A stretch of DNA of 64,000 bases from Rachycentron canadum (GCA_038496675.1 CM076653.1:15516398-15580397), one strand, 5' to 3'. Counted from the stretch's first letter, positions 48,011 to 59,641 are shown. Notes: generated from the sequence alone by a model not told the origin. A program made the numbers and translations.

Positions 48011-51000
48011 GTAAGTTGAACCTTACTTTCAGAAGAGGCGCGGCCATTTTTTTGAGAGCTCACGTCCAGCTAGCGAGAGACTCGAATGTTAGTCGGTTCA
48101 TTAGCGACGTAGTGTTGTTTTTCCAGTGCGTCACGGTTGTGTTTGACCTACTAACCTCTTGTTTCTTTCGAGTCGTTAACGTGTGTTTGTGTCTTTTTCA
48201 GCCTGCTCCGCCTTCAGAAACTGCGACACTTGTGTCCCACACGCCAGGGTAAGGTCTTCAAGATGAACGTGCAGGTGTTCGCTCGGGCCCAGACCTTTGG
48301 CCCACGCTGTCAAACTCCTGTCATAAACAGTGATATTTATGGTCCGAGGTTTGCCTGCACATTAACCTCACATGTCACTGAAGACATGAGGGCGGTCACA
48401 CTCTGTCTGCGGGGGCAGGGGGCAGGGAAAAAACTGTGATCCTGTTCAACTTCATGTGTTCATATTGCTTGTTTGAATCTCATATGTCATGCGTCTCTTT
48501 CGGTTCAGTTTCAGTCGCCTCTGATTTGAATAGATCTCTAAATAAAGATTTGTTTCCGTATGTACTGTATGGTCCCTTAAATGTAGGAAAATATAGGAAA
48601 ATGTCCATCACAATGAAAGCTGACGCTGAAGTTGATGTCCTGAGATGACTTGTTATATCCAACCAACAGCCCGGGGTGTTTTGTTTAGTCTCGCAAAAAA
48701 TAAAGGAACTGGGGGAATCCTCACGATCGAGAAGCTGGAACCAGAGAATTTGGCAATTTTGCAGAACAAATGATGAATCAGTAATCAAAGATTCACTGAT
48801 TGATCATCGCAGTTCTTCATTTGTATGCAAGGATGATTCTGATCTTACTAGACCCAATGCCATTCACAGGTTTGACCTTTGTGTGCTGTCCCCACAGTGT
48901 CTGTGGTGCTTCTCCACCAACAACTGCACAGACTACCCAGTGAGCTGGCTGCTGCCTCCAGCATCGGTGTGCCAGTTGTCCCAGGCCCGTTGGGGAGTGT
49001 GTTGGCGTGAGTTGATCTCTCTTATTGTGATGTGAAGAACGGGGCTTTTGTCTTTCGTCTCTGACTTTAAAAGATTGCACTCAGTCTCCACACAGGTGTC
49101 GTAAACAGCCGTTTCCAGTGGAAAAAGTAAACATTAGATAGTTTTTATTGGTTTATGGCTTTGACTTTCAGCGAAATTGAAGAGTTTATACATCCCGTGA
49201 GGAAGTTAGTATAAAGCAACTGCAACATGCAAAATCAATACAAATCCTGTTCATAGACTAAGATCAAACCAATACAAACTATGAAAACCTTTCAGAAAAT
49301 TACCTGCACAGGTGGAAGCCCTAAAATGACCCACCTCTGTCAAATACAAGTTCATTTGAATTTATAAGGCAAATATCTGCAGGAAATGTTCAGTGATGGG
49401 AGGCTCAGCAAAACAAATACTGAATTGTTCTAGCTGGGGGAGCAGTCTGAAAAGATCCGTAAAACTTTCTGTTCCTCTCACTTCATCTCACCTCGCTGTC
49501 ACAGAGGAGAGGTTTCACTCTACCTGCTTCCTCTTTGGCTGAGTAGCTGTACCAAACTGCGGTCTGGACCAGGTCTGTGGTCTGTAATTCAAGTGAACCA
49601 CTGACTACTGTGTGCACCAAAACTTTGTTGTAAGTAAAGTAAAATCAGTACTGGACAGGGAGTCCCCCCCCCCCCCTCACGAGCAGCCAGTCAAATGGGG
49701 AAACTGTCAAGCTGAAAATCTTCATATGTGGTTATTTTCAGCCAAATCAACAAACAGAGCTCAGACAGGTGTCACACATCTGATCAAAGCTTCAAGGCCC
49801 AGTTATTTCACTTTACTGAAACTCAGAATGACCCAGGTGTGCAGTAGAAATAATTCTAATGTTAACAGTAGTACAGCAGTCCTGACACTATTGTAGATAT
49901 GTCTGTCTGAAGCATTTGGCTGACCAGAGATGAGAGACTAAAAATCTGTATAAATACAGCATATTTTTAATAATATAATAAAATTGCTCGATTTTATGTT
50001 TCATATTTTAATATAATTGTAGTTTAAGTTATAAAAACATGCCAAATTTTTTTTAAAAATTAGATGGTGCATATGGAGATATTTGATACTGTCGAATATT
50101 GGCTTAAGGCTTTGTCTATGTGAATGTGGTTTTGTCCAATTATGAAATGTTTGTATAAGTAACAGTTCATTGTTAATTTAATGGCACGATTCATTTTAAC
50201 ACCTTTCTCTTTTGAATTTAATTTCTATTCCTTTTTTTTTAGTTTTAGCTTCCTGACAGAAGAAACCTGAGCTGTTGTTTTTTTTGACAAAGTAACCAAA
50301 ACAAAGACAATATCTGCTTATCCATGTGCTTAGATGTTGTTCAGATTGTGTTGCTCCTATAGTAAAGACTCACAATGTTTCACAGAGTGTGGGGACTCGT
50401 TTGAATTGTGCGATCACTACTGCTAGATTAAAGGTTTTATCACCGACTCGTCAGAGAAATGAATATGTTAGCAACTAGGGGCAGTGAGTTTACTTCTGCT
50501 GGCTTCAGAATACAGCCTCCATTTGATTAGTTGTGTTTTCACCAGAACTAAAAGTGCAGTGTATGTTTTTTTTTTTTTTTTTTTTTTTTTCATGTTTGAC
50601 AACTCGCAGTGCTACAGAGAAGTCAGCAGGTGGCACCATTGCCAAACAAGCTAAATTTATAGTCATTGGAATGAAAGAAAACCCTGAGGTGTCAGCTCTC
50701 ACTTTATCAATTCTTGCAGAATAAATGCAACTTTTGTAAACAACATGAATATGAGTTACTCATGTGTTGATGCAGTGAATTTTGAAGCCCTGATCATCGC
50801 CCTGGCTGTGCTCGGTGGAACCATCCTCATCAGCATTGTTGTGTGTTGCTGCTGCTGCTGCTGCTGCAAGAAGCGTCAGTCAAGGTAAGATTTCACAATA
50901 GCAACTTTTAACTGCTTTTCAGAGCAAGTCTTATTTATTTCTTTTATTTTATTTTTATGAACAGTGCTGTGATTTCAGTTAACTCAAAAGGTATTTCTGC

Positions 51001-54000
51001 CTTCAAAGGTATAAAAAACTAATTTGATTCAACTCTAATTCAGATTTCCTAACTTGCCAAAGGCAGTAATTTGTTTATAAAAATGTTTTGAATGTGATTT
51101 TTAGCAAAAACTGGCTGGAAAATCCTTCAGCTCCCAGACCTCAAACCTGTCATTCATATTATATATATATGTGTGTGTGTGAGTCAAATATGAATGTCAT
51201 TTTATTCTTTAAATGGTCCATCCATCTGTTTATTTCCTGATCCAGGTTGTATTTGATGATATATTTATTATATTGTCAGTAAATACTGTTCTGCTGGACA
51301 GAGCTGACAAAATATGTCAGTCATCAACTGTGTATAAAAGAAGACAATGACTATGACCAAGGATCATCAGAGGGTGACTCCACTGGTTGTAAAAAGAAGC
51401 CAGATTGTATTGAAGTCTATGAGAAAATGGCCATGCTTCTCACTTTAATTATTACCATCTTCTCCTCCAAATATTATTTCTTTTCAAAAAACCAAACTTG
51501 GAGGCCATTTACCCGTGAGCTGTGCTGACTGCAGATGATTGCAACAGCATGGCGAGCCTCATAAAGATTTATTGCAGCATTCGCTTAATAAATTGGTAAC
51601 TTGGGGCAAATGCAACTTCAAACAAAGCATCAGATTTGAACTTTAATAAATCTTTGTGTTAAATCTGTCTAGGCACTTGGTATCAACTGGTCCTGAATTG
51701 GAAACAATACCTATACCATGTGAGCCTATAATCCAGCTCATAAAACTAAAGACAAAAAGAAAAACGATGGTGTACAGTCTGAATTCATTTTGCCAGTTGT
51801 GTCCATGAATCAAAGGTCTCCCTCTGTGACTGTACACATTACAGTCCAGTGCAGTGAACCTACCAGCCGACCTGGTAGGTTTACATTCAAGGATCACTGT
51901 TTGTGTGACGTACATGTTCAATTTGTAGGCGTGAATTGGAAATGTCGCGTTTGTCAGTCAGCAGAAGGCTGTGACCTGTCACATGTTGAGACACACACAC
52001 ACACACACACACACACATTAATGCACTCACCAAGCTTCACTCAAATTAACCCAGTCGTTATATTACATGTTGGGGTTTTTTTGTACGTGTAGGCAGTTTT
52101 ATTTACTCATTCCTCATTGCTCTACTTTTTAGGTAATTCCATTATCAGCACATTGTTTATGCGGCACGTTTCACTTTACTTTTGAATGTAAATTTCCCTT
52201 AGTTTCTCATCCAGAACCAAATGTAAATTAAGCTCTGGGGACTACAAAATTTGAACCAGTAAAACTTCCAGGTTCTGCTTTTTATTAAACTTAACTCGAG
52301 CAAATGTGGCAGCTTGTAGATCCATGTCATTTGAACATCCAGATGAGTGTGATTGTTCTCTGGTTCTTTGAACAGTAGTGATTCTGATGCATTTGTGCCT
52401 CCTTGCATCTTAAGGCCTGACAGAGATGAGGAGAGATTTGCCAGGAAGAGAGAGGAGATCAAACAACGCTCTGAAGAACGGTAAGAGCTTCACTCCAGAC
52501 TTATTGTTATTGTGAAAAAACTATATTCTATTATATACTAGAATTGCACATGACTCAAACTGAATGCTAATATTTCTGTATTTCTGTGTATCGATTGTTT
52601 GCTAACATGACAGGCTAGCTGGGCACTTTTTACAAAGGGATTTAAAATAATCTTAGTCTTGGATTTTACAACCTTGTCAACTATTTCTTGTGAGGACTGA
52701 TATTCTTCAGATTTTAATTCAACAGCAATCCAGAAGTATTGCTTTTCAGAGCAGCCATCTTTCTCTAGAGCCACTTGCCCCCATCATCCTGGAAAAGCTC
52801 CAGGAGCCATCAGCAACTCCCATTAAAATGTGGGAGCAAATGACACAGTCCAACCTCTATCTGAGCTCACCAAAATCAATTTTAAGCACCCTATTGAGTT
52901 CCTAAAATGTTTGGGGTTTTTTTTGTCTTAGGTCTCATGAAATGGGCTGCAGTGCCTGCCATTTCAGAAGAACCCCTAACATTCACAAATGGCTGTAGTC
53001 TTGTAGGGCTCATTATGTTGGTTTTATGGACAATTTTAATCTTAAACTTTAACCCACTGCTGTCTTAAGACTGTGGTAAATGTGCCATAACTCTTTTAAA
53101 CCTCAGTGCAGCTTTTGACACTGCTGACCATTGCATTTTTTAAAACCAGGTTGACATCCAGGGCACTATGCTCAAGTTATTTGCTTCCTACAACAGACCA
53201 GTCTTTCTCGGTTAAGATGGCGAGCTTCTAATCTTAAGTTTTGGAGTACCTCATGGTTCTATTTTAGGTTCATTTTATTTGCTTTGTATATCTTCACTTC
53301 CTTTCACACTTCCTACACCAGTGATACACAAATATATCCTGTGCCTTTCATTGAATCAGGGGGAGTTCAGCTCTATCACGTCCATCTTTAATTACCTCCA
53401 GGATGTGAAATGCTGGATGGCAAAAAAAATGTTTTCAGTTAAATGACAACAAGACCGAAGTGACAACACCACAGAGTAGTGGGTAGGGTGTTATAAATTA
53501 AAGAGGAAGACAATGGTGAGTCTGACAAAAGTTTTTAAAACCTAAGAAGATGCCTAAGAATGATGCTCCTGGGGCTAAGGGCTTAAATGGCAACAGTGAT
53601 CTGTAATGTCCCTGTTTCAACTACAGCTGGGGTCTCTAATGTTTCCTGTCAGCAACAGACAGAGAAACAGGACAGGACCTCGTGTAAAATCCTCAGTGGA
53701 GTAAATATCAATGAATACTAATACCAATTTGTCATTTTCATATTCAGACTTTCAGTGATTAGTTAAAATGTCATCAGGTCAGGTTGTGAGGCATAAACGA
53801 TGGTAAGATTTGACACTGTTCTCTCAATACATTGGATTTTTTGCTTCTCAAGATATCCCAGCACAATCTGCCAATGGTCTCCTACAACTGAATGACCTGT
53901 AGTCCCCAATAAAAGGCCCCATTGTGTATTTGGAAGTCAAGCAACTGGTGTTTGTGTCCAGTCCCAACAAGTCCATGTCCCAGAGGAGGAGCTCAGTCTT

Positions 54001-57000
54001 CCTCTACTCGCATCCCAAAACACCAATTGGATTGTCAAGGCTGAGCAGCTGCTCTTTGGTAATGTGGTCATAAATAGAGTGGGCTACATCCTGTGGAGTA
54101 TCAACCGCCATCAAAGAGCCAGTGTGATGGCCACTGAATCGTACAGCAGTGTGTTGTATCAGTCAGTAGACATGGAGACCCTCCACTTCCTGCACTTCAG
54201 AAATGCCTCATCTTTCTATCTCGTGCCTGTGCTCCCAGTGCACTAACGCTGTCCTCCGAGCATGGCTTGGTGGTGTGTTGGTAAGCGGGGTAGTCATGCA
54301 GAAAGATAACTGGTTTATCATCATCAAATGCAGTGCTGGAAACATCAGAGTCCCAGTTCTCTGTGCGTGTGTGTTTGAGAGAGAGCCTGCAAGCAGAATT
54401 ATCCAGCCTCTATGAGCTTTTCCCTCATGTAGCACAGAATCTAGTCAGGGACTCCTGCAGCGAGCACCATCAAATCTGCAAAGTCAGAGTTAGTGCAGTG
54501 ACCTACATAGATGAGGTTGGTGTTGTGAACAGGAAGTTCAGAGTGGAGAGGACGCATCATGGGAGAGACTACTGCATTCAGACACTGCAGCATGTCCTCC
54601 ACTGACAGGACTGAGCCCAGGCAAGAGACCAGTCTTTAGGAATCGTCACAGACTCCCAGGAGAGTTGAACCATTCTTCTTTTTGAATACTATGCGATATT
54701 GATGCTTTGACCTGACATTGTCATTTTAAGTATCAGAATTACTTTGGACATGGAAGGGAAGTTTCTAAAACTGTGTGACAAGCAAAACACAATGAACAGT
54801 CAGCATGCACTGCTTTCACATTTACCCACACCACTCTACCCGCTCTTATTGTAGCTTCAGAGAAGAGTGATTTTTAAAGCCGACTCCACTCAGCCCAGCT
54901 CATACTGCTAAACATGATATCCAAAGCCAATATTCAAGGACTTAGTGACTCATCGTCAAATCGTCAATGAAAGCTGTTCCTTCTTGGTTACATCACTGGT
55001 TCCCACCCGTTTTCCTTTTCTTTGCTGCCATCTTCCACTGAAGTCACTTTTCTGTCTGATTAAATGTCAGAATCAGTACGCTGTTCTCATTCATACTAAT
55101 TTGAGTCCACCCCACTTGTTTCACCTTGATCATTCCTGTTATTCTTCCAGTGCCTCTAGCCCAGAACTTCTAAAACTTTTTCAGACCAAGAAACTCACGG
55201 ACCACCTAACTCCCAAACATCCCCAAAATCAAACAGGGTTATCACTTTAGTAATATTGAGCTTGAAAAAAAATGTTTTGTTTTTTTGACCTTTTTATTGA
55301 ACAGGTCAGTGACAAAACAGGACATGAGAGATTAAAGAAGCAAAAACTCCAGCCTACTGGGAATTGAACTGGGGTCTCAATATAGTGAGACGTGCCTTAC
55401 AACAGCGGGTACTCTTTGTGTGACAGCAAACAAATTACTCGCGCATTCAAACACTGTCCAGATTTCATTGAACGCACACATTGTCAGTGCGTGATAGTTA
55501 GGGGCTGTTGATAACCGGTGTTCCACAAGTGACCCCAGATGGTCCGTGGACCACACTTTGAGAAAAGGCTGCTCAAGAGACTAGTAGCCTTATTGGCAAT
55601 TGCACCACACAAATAGCAGCCAGTTTACGGCATGTGACTCTGTGGTAATGAACATCTGTGTTATCTGGTTTGCAGTTGAATGTAAAGTTCTTTGAGTACT
55701 GACCATGAATGTGGCTGGTAACAACCTCTGGCCCAGCTGACAGCTCAAACAGTTCCAATGCAGGACAGAGGCCCGTTCATGGGTCACACAAGGTCAGAAG
55801 GGAAGTTCCTCTAAAGCAAGTTTTAATTCTATTTCATTAATGACTGAACATGAACTTGCTCAGCCACAGTATCTGCCTCTCTCTTCATTTCCACTGAGAG
55901 TTTTGTGTCCTAGTCACAACACACAAGAGAAACAGCTAAACAAGTGAGGATCTCTGTTGCCTTCAGATCCAGCTCAGGATCTCCTCCGATGAGCACCGCT
56001 TCATTTGGACTCAATTCATCTTGTCACAAACTCAATTTGAATTGATTAGAATTTGTTGGTCAAAGGTCACTGTGACCTCACAAAACACAGTTTGGGCCAC
56101 ATATCCAAAATTCATACACTAATAATGACACAATTTATCTCAGTTGATGACATTTTATATCCAAAAGGTCAAAGGTAAACTTCAGTGACACCAGAATGCT
56201 CTGTAAAACATCTGGCTCTCATTCACTCAGGAAGAGGAGATTGTGACCATACTCCCTGCAGCATGGCTGGTTGGTGGAGGCAAACAATTGCAAGGCTGTA
56301 ATTCTGGTTTTGACTTTCTTCACTTCCCACTTGTTGAATGCAGCCATATTTACCGAGAGGGAGGTTGAACGTGTCAGTCAATCAGCGGCATACAAGCCGG
56401 CAGCGGGTTAGTGGGGGGCAGATGGCAGGCAGAGCTCAGCCACCCCTGATTCCTCACAGATCACTACCTGGCAATACAACGCTGACTGATTTACACCAGC
56501 TCTTTGTGACAAGATGAAGTGAAGTGCTGCCTCTGGAGGTCCAGGGCATAAAAACCTCCTTCCGAGCTTTTGTTATTCCTCAGAAAGAGCTGAGTGTGCG
56601 GCTGACGTCATGGAGCAACAAGTGAGGTCTGAGGGCACGAAAGCAGCCAGATAAGAGCTATGATGAAGAAGCAGCCAGAGAAATGCACTGAACTCTCAGG
56701 AATTATAAAGTCATTAAGTGGGTGTTTGTGTTTTGCTGCTTGCTAAAATATCACATCAAAGTCTACAGGAGTGAAACATGAATTGACAGCATTTAAAGTT
56801 GTAAAAAAAAAAAAAACTTTTGGATTCTCTGTATTATGTGTTGTTGTCTCTCATAATGACGCTGAGTGATGCAGTGTATCAGTATGGTGACGACAGTGTG
56901 ATATGAGCTTTCATATCAAATGGAATTTTTTTTTTTTTTTAATATTGGGGTATACACCTATCACCATTACATTATGACCCTGGCAGGTGAAGTAATAACA

Positions 57001-59641
57001 TTATCACCTGGTTACCATGGTTACCTGTCAGTGGTTCATACATCAGGCAGCAGCTGAACATTTAGTCCTGAAGTTGATGTGTTGAAGCAGGAAAAATGGC
57101 CAAGTGTGAGGATGTGAGGGACTTTGACTTTGACCAAACTGTGATGAGACGACTGAGTCAGAGCTTCTCCAACACTGCAGCTCTGTGGGATGTTCCTGGG
57201 CTGCAGTGGTCAGGACCTACCAGAAGTGGTCCAAGGAGGGAGAACCACTGGACCACAGACAGGGTCAGGGGTCAAGGCTCAGTGATGGTGGTGGGGAGTG
57301 AAGGCTGGACCCTGTGGTCTGATCCAACAGAAGAGCTACTGGAGCTCAGACTGATGAAGAAGTTCATGCTGGTTCTGATAGAAAGGTGTCAGAACACAGA
57401 GCATCACAGTTTGTTGTGTTTAAAGCTGTGTAGCCTCAGACCGGTCAGGGTGTTGACTTGGCTCCGAATCCCCCAGATCTCAGTCCAATCCAGCATCTGT
57501 GGGATGAGCTGGACCAACAAGTCTGATCCATGGAGGCTCCACCTTCAACTTCAGGACTTAAAGAAGCGATACCACAGCTCAGCTTCAGAGGTCTAGAGGA
57601 GTCCAGACCTCCAGGGTCAGGACTGTTTTGGTGGTAAAAGGAGGACCTACACAAAGTGAGACAGGTCATGATGTTCTGCGTGATCCGTGGACTGCAGCTT
57701 AACTGTGACAGTACACAATGGACAGAATGGTCTGAAGGTTGTTGCTGACTATATTCATTGTGATATGATGAACTGTTGAATTGTCATATATAATAATAAT
57801 TTCTCTGCCTTTTCTTGTATCTTCTTAAGTTAAAACACTTATTCCCTTATTATCATCACTTCAATATGAAGGCATGAAGTGGAGAACTGGCCTTAAAATG
57901 AACAAACAATCCTGTGTGTTGGTCCTGTGTCCTCAGCAGTCCAAGTATAGCTATAGATAAAATATGTAGGAGATGTCTTCTTGTTGCAGTGTGTGTGTCT
58001 GTGAGAGAGAGCGTGGCAGGTTATTAAAATTGTCATTTTCACCTGTGCCCCTCCCTGGGCCAGTCACCGTGATCTTCATTTCCCCAGTTTCATTAAGAGT
58101 CTGATGTGTGGTTTGGTCTGACAGCTCAGACGCTGCTAACTAGAGTTTTGTGATGTGGTGGCAGCGGCGCTGTGTGATTAACTGACTGTTAGCTGTGGCT
58201 GTCCCCGACTGTCTGTATCTGAGGGCATGAAAGTGGATGCTGTGCGCAGACATCTCCCTTTTTATGGTATAACTGGTGCACATGCTGGCCAGATAAATAC
58301 AAAGAGACATAAAGATCTAAGTGTACACACCGAACACAGTCAGCTGGTTCCTCACATGCTTGATGGAGTAAAATATTTTATTTGTGTCAAACCAGAACAG
58401 ACCAACTATAGGTTTTTTTAAAGGCAAATACATTAACTCAAAAGCTAAGCTACTAGATACTGCTACACTTGGCCTTTACACACATTGCTTAGGTTTGAGG
58501 TATGAATGATGTTATGAATAGTTCTTATCTATCATGACTAAGGTAACATTTAACAGTGCAGTAAACATAAAAACTAATTACTAATTATCTAATCAGCATT
58601 CTTTTTTTCTTGAGCTCTTGGAGGAAAGATAAGCACACGAAGAGCAGAAAAGTGCTGCAGATTAGATTCCCCCACATGGTGGTGCTAATGAAACAGGACG
58701 GTTGTTCATAATAACCTGTGATGGAGCAGAACTCAGCAAGAGATAAAGCAAAAAATAAACTTGTGGATTAACTCTTGTTTTTTGTTTACAGGAAGGTGGA
58801 GAGGAAGGCGAAGCATGATGAGATCCGCAGGAAGTATGGTATGTATGAACCCGGGTCCACATTCAATCACCATATGTACTCCATTCACTCCCCATGCGGT
58901 GCAGATAAAGCGTAAACTGCCTCTCCTCTCTGTTCTCATGTCGCTTTTGTCTTGCATGCTTTTTGAATTTGGTCTCAGATTTTTCCAGTTGTCATTGACT
59001 CTCATTTCCATAGCCTGTGGCAGCAATGCATTATTCAACAGTAAACCCCGGTCCCCAAACAAGGCCGCGCAGGTCACGTGTAGATTACACCAACTCCTGT
59101 CTGTTTAAATCAATCCAGGCATAATTTATCATACACTGGTGTCAAATGGAAGACCCCTCAACCTCTCTGAGCAGGATTTTACAGGTCACTGAGCAGCAAA
59201 CAACACATTTATTATCATAGACCGTTCCATACATTACTAGTCAACTAGTGAATAGGAAATGTAAGGTTATTCTCCCTTTACAAAAAGATGCCTCTGTAGC
59301 CCACTCCTCATCTCTGCTACAGGCGATATTAGCTTGCTCATAGCACCGGGCTCAGTCTTCAGAGGTAGTTCATGATGCATGTTCAAAAAGTTTACACATT
59401 TAAGGCCTCTCAATAACTTCAATCAAGTGTTGGATTGTCGATTTTTATACATATAATATACACATACGTGTGTGTGCGTGCGTGTGTGTGTGTGTGCGTG
59501 CGTGCGTGTGTGTGTGTGTGTGTAAATCCATGGAGCCACTAGCGTCTGTTTTCATTGTGTCTCTGCTGTCTGTCCTGTCTCCTCTGTGCAGGTCTGATCG
59601 GAGACTCGGACCACCCGTACAGCAAGTTTGAGAACGAGTGA
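47887..59641 (+). CDS. pttg1ip: PTTG1IP-family type I membrane glycoprotein (seven exons)
   Basis: Coding exons join(47887..48010, 48202..48248, 48898..49006, 50776..50884, 52415..52480, 58792..58838, 59592..59641), all with GT-AG introns of phases 1,0,1,2,2,1, give 183 residues without a stop; human PTTG1IP has about 180. Visible parts: signal peptide about 1-33; PSI-type ectodomain with cysteines 43, 49, 52, 58, 61, 67, 82 and 92; N-glycosylation sequon NCT at 66; membrane span about 98-116; eight cysteines 117-124, likely palmitoylated; a basic, charged tail about 125-168; C-terminal YSKF (177-180). In mammals the protein (PBF) binds securin/PTTG1 and helps move it to the nucleus, modulates sodium-iodide symporter trafficking, and is phosphorylated at the matching C-terminal tyrosine. 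Adjacency to cdk14 suggests it may be the PTTG1IP2-type paralogue. Family assignment is firm; the paralogue is not. Confidence 0.93.
48202..48248 (+). CDS. pttg1ip: pttg1ip exon 2: start of cysteine-rich domain
   Basis: Forty-seven bases after a pyrimidine-rich acceptor (TCTTTTTCAG); gives PCSAFRNCDTCVPHAR. The first three ectodomain cysteines match the PCS...C..C pattern of human PTTG1IP. Donor GTAAGG; ends in phase 0. Confidence 0.92.
48249..48897 (+). other. pttg1ip intron 2
   Basis: GT-AG intron of 649 bases; no repeat or nested gene recognised. Confidence 0.85.
48898..49006 (+). CDS. pttg1ip: pttg1ip exon 3: PSI core
   Basis: The 109-base exon encodes CLWCFSTNNCTDYPV and, further on, LLPPASVC and ARWGVCW, the strongest conserved words of the family. 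Acceptor CCCCACAG, donor GTGAGT. It contains the sequon at N66. Confidence 0.95.
49007..50775 (+). other. pttg1ip intron 3
   Basis: 1.8-kb GT-AG intron. A C-run lies at about 49664-49676 and a long T-run at about 50565-50590. No nested exon is evident. Confidence 0.85.
50776..50884 (+). CDS. pttg1ip: pttg1ip exon 4: transmembrane span and poly-cysteine
   Basis: The 109-base exon encodes NFEALIIALAVLGGTILISI and then eight consecutive Cys before KKRQS. NFEALII is nearly invariant in the family. The cysteine run is encoded by one TGT and seven TGC codons (TGC run 50847-50867), so the tract is a coding trinucleotide repeat. Donor GTAAGA. Confidence 0.95.
51350..51520 (+). repeat. Dispersed repeat family R1, copy E (diverged), in intron 4
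   Basis: ATCATCAGAGGGTGACTCCA, CTGGTTGTAAAAAGAAGCC, AGATTGTATTGAAGTCTATG and CCATCTTCTCCTCCAAATAT correspond in order to copy D with an internal deletion. The CTCF-like core has decayed (AGAGGGTGAC). Confidence 0.7.
51991..52017 (+). repeat. (AC)n microsatellite in intron 4
   Basis: About 13 AC units. Confidence 0.95.
52415..52480 (+). CDS. pttg1ip: pttg1ip exon 5: cytoplasmic basic/acidic segment
   Basis: Sixty-six bases encoding PDRDEERFARKREEIKQRSE; matches the RKPDRSEEK...REERR part of the human tail, where nuclear-localisation and coiled-coil character have been described. The acceptor ATCTTAAG is weaker than the others; donor GTAAGA. Confidence 0.9.
53060..53465 (+). mobile_element. 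LINE reverse-transcriptase remnant in intron 5
   Basis: Translated pieces give LSAAFDTADHCI, FGVPHGSILGSF and YLQDVKCWMAKKMF, which correspond to the polymerase palm (LSAAFDTVDH; G-P-GS-LGP) and the following region of fish L2/Rex-like LINEs. Stops and frameshifts interrupt it, and the expected YADD-containing segment is degraded. Same sense as the host gene. Confidence 0.78.
53880..54605 (+). pseudogene. Unrecognised broken coding-like stretch in intron 5
   Basis: Long peptide-like runs appear in successive frames without introns: about 53905-54045 (YLEVKQLVFVSSPNKSMSQ), 54030-54246 (ENTNWIV-like frame: NWIVKAEQLLFGNVVINRVG, then SVDMETLHFLHFRNASSF), 54203-54415 (VVMQKDNWFIIIKCSAGNIR) and 54400-54605 (HHQICKVRVSAVTYIDEVGV, ending HVLH and a stop). 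The handovers look like frameshifts in one ancestral frame of at least 230 codons. I do not recognise the protein. It could be a processed pseudogene or an open frame of a mobile element; no poly-A tail or target-site duplication was identified. Confidence 0.45.
55150..55580. mobile_element. Possible hAT-type MITE with nested insertion
   Basis: The left end AGAACTTCTAAAACTTTTTC-AGACCAAG and the reverse complement of the right end (TTTTCTCAAAGTGTGGTCCA-CGGACC) each resemble ends of fish hAT elements (CAGTGGTTCTCAAACT type). A reversed SINE-like repeat lies between them. The terminal repeats are diverged, so the pairing is tentative. Confidence 0.35.
55276..55420 (-). mobile_element. SINE-like remnant, reverse, in intron 5
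   Basis: CTTTTTATTGAACAGGTCAG, GACATGAGAGATTAAAGAAG, GGGAATTGAACTGGGGTCTC and AGTGAGACGTGCCTTA form the reverse complement of the fish tRNA-SINE-like repeat. The GAATTGAACTGGGG block is a recognisable B-box-like (GGTTCGAATCC-type) segment. Confidence 0.6.
55581..56951 (+). other. pttg1ip intron 5, middle part
   Basis: No exon recognised. The part at about 55995-56200 (CTCAATTTGAATTGATTAGA, GGTCAAAGGTCACTGTGACC) resembles a common fish dispersed repeat. A-run at about 56802-56815; T-run at about 56926-56940. Confidence 0.4.
56952..57691 (+). mobile_element. Tc1/mariner-type transposon, internally deleted
   Basis: Left end at ATACACCTATCACCATTACA, with CATTATGACC as in the terminal repeats of a Tc1-like fish transposon; right end near GGTCATGATGTTCTGCGTGA. 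The sense strand begins ATGGCCAAGTGTGAGGATG and carries the helix-turn-helix region in broken frames, then GTGTAGCCTCAGACCGGTCA, and then jumps to the C-terminal PDLSPIQHLWDELDQQV words (about 57470-57520). The catalytic middle is deleted. Length about 740 bases against roughly 1.2-1.3 kb expected. Confidence 0.85.
57692..58791 (+). other. pttg1ip intron 5, distal part
   Basis: Unique sequence ending in the exon 6 acceptor; no additional exon is evident. Confidence 0.45.
58792..58838 (+). CDS. pttg1ip: pttg1ip exon 6
   Basis: Forty-seven bases after acceptor TTTGTTTACAG; encodes KVERKAKHDEIRRKY. The HDEIR-KYG motif is conserved in the family. Donor GTATGT. It lies 6.3 kb beyond exon 5. Confidence 0.93.
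59467..59523 (+). repeat. (TG/CG)n microsatellite in intron 6
   Basis: Alternating purine-pyrimidine tract of TG with CG interruptions, ending 68 bases before exon 7; prone to Z-DNA and length variation. Confidence 0.93.
59592..59641 (+). CDS. pttg1ip: pttg1ip exon 7: C-terminus and stop
   Basis: Encodes LIGDSDHPYSKFENE then TGA (59639-59641). The P-Y-x-x-F-E-N ending matches human PYARFEN; YSKF fits a YxxPhi endocytic signal. A TG/CG microsatellite ends 68 bases before the exon. Confidence 0.93.

Noticed and set aside
57096..57596. 166-codon plus-strand open frame as a host gene
   Set aside because: It lies wholly inside the Tc1-like relic; the frame is not the transposase frame throughout and arises from the deleted element.
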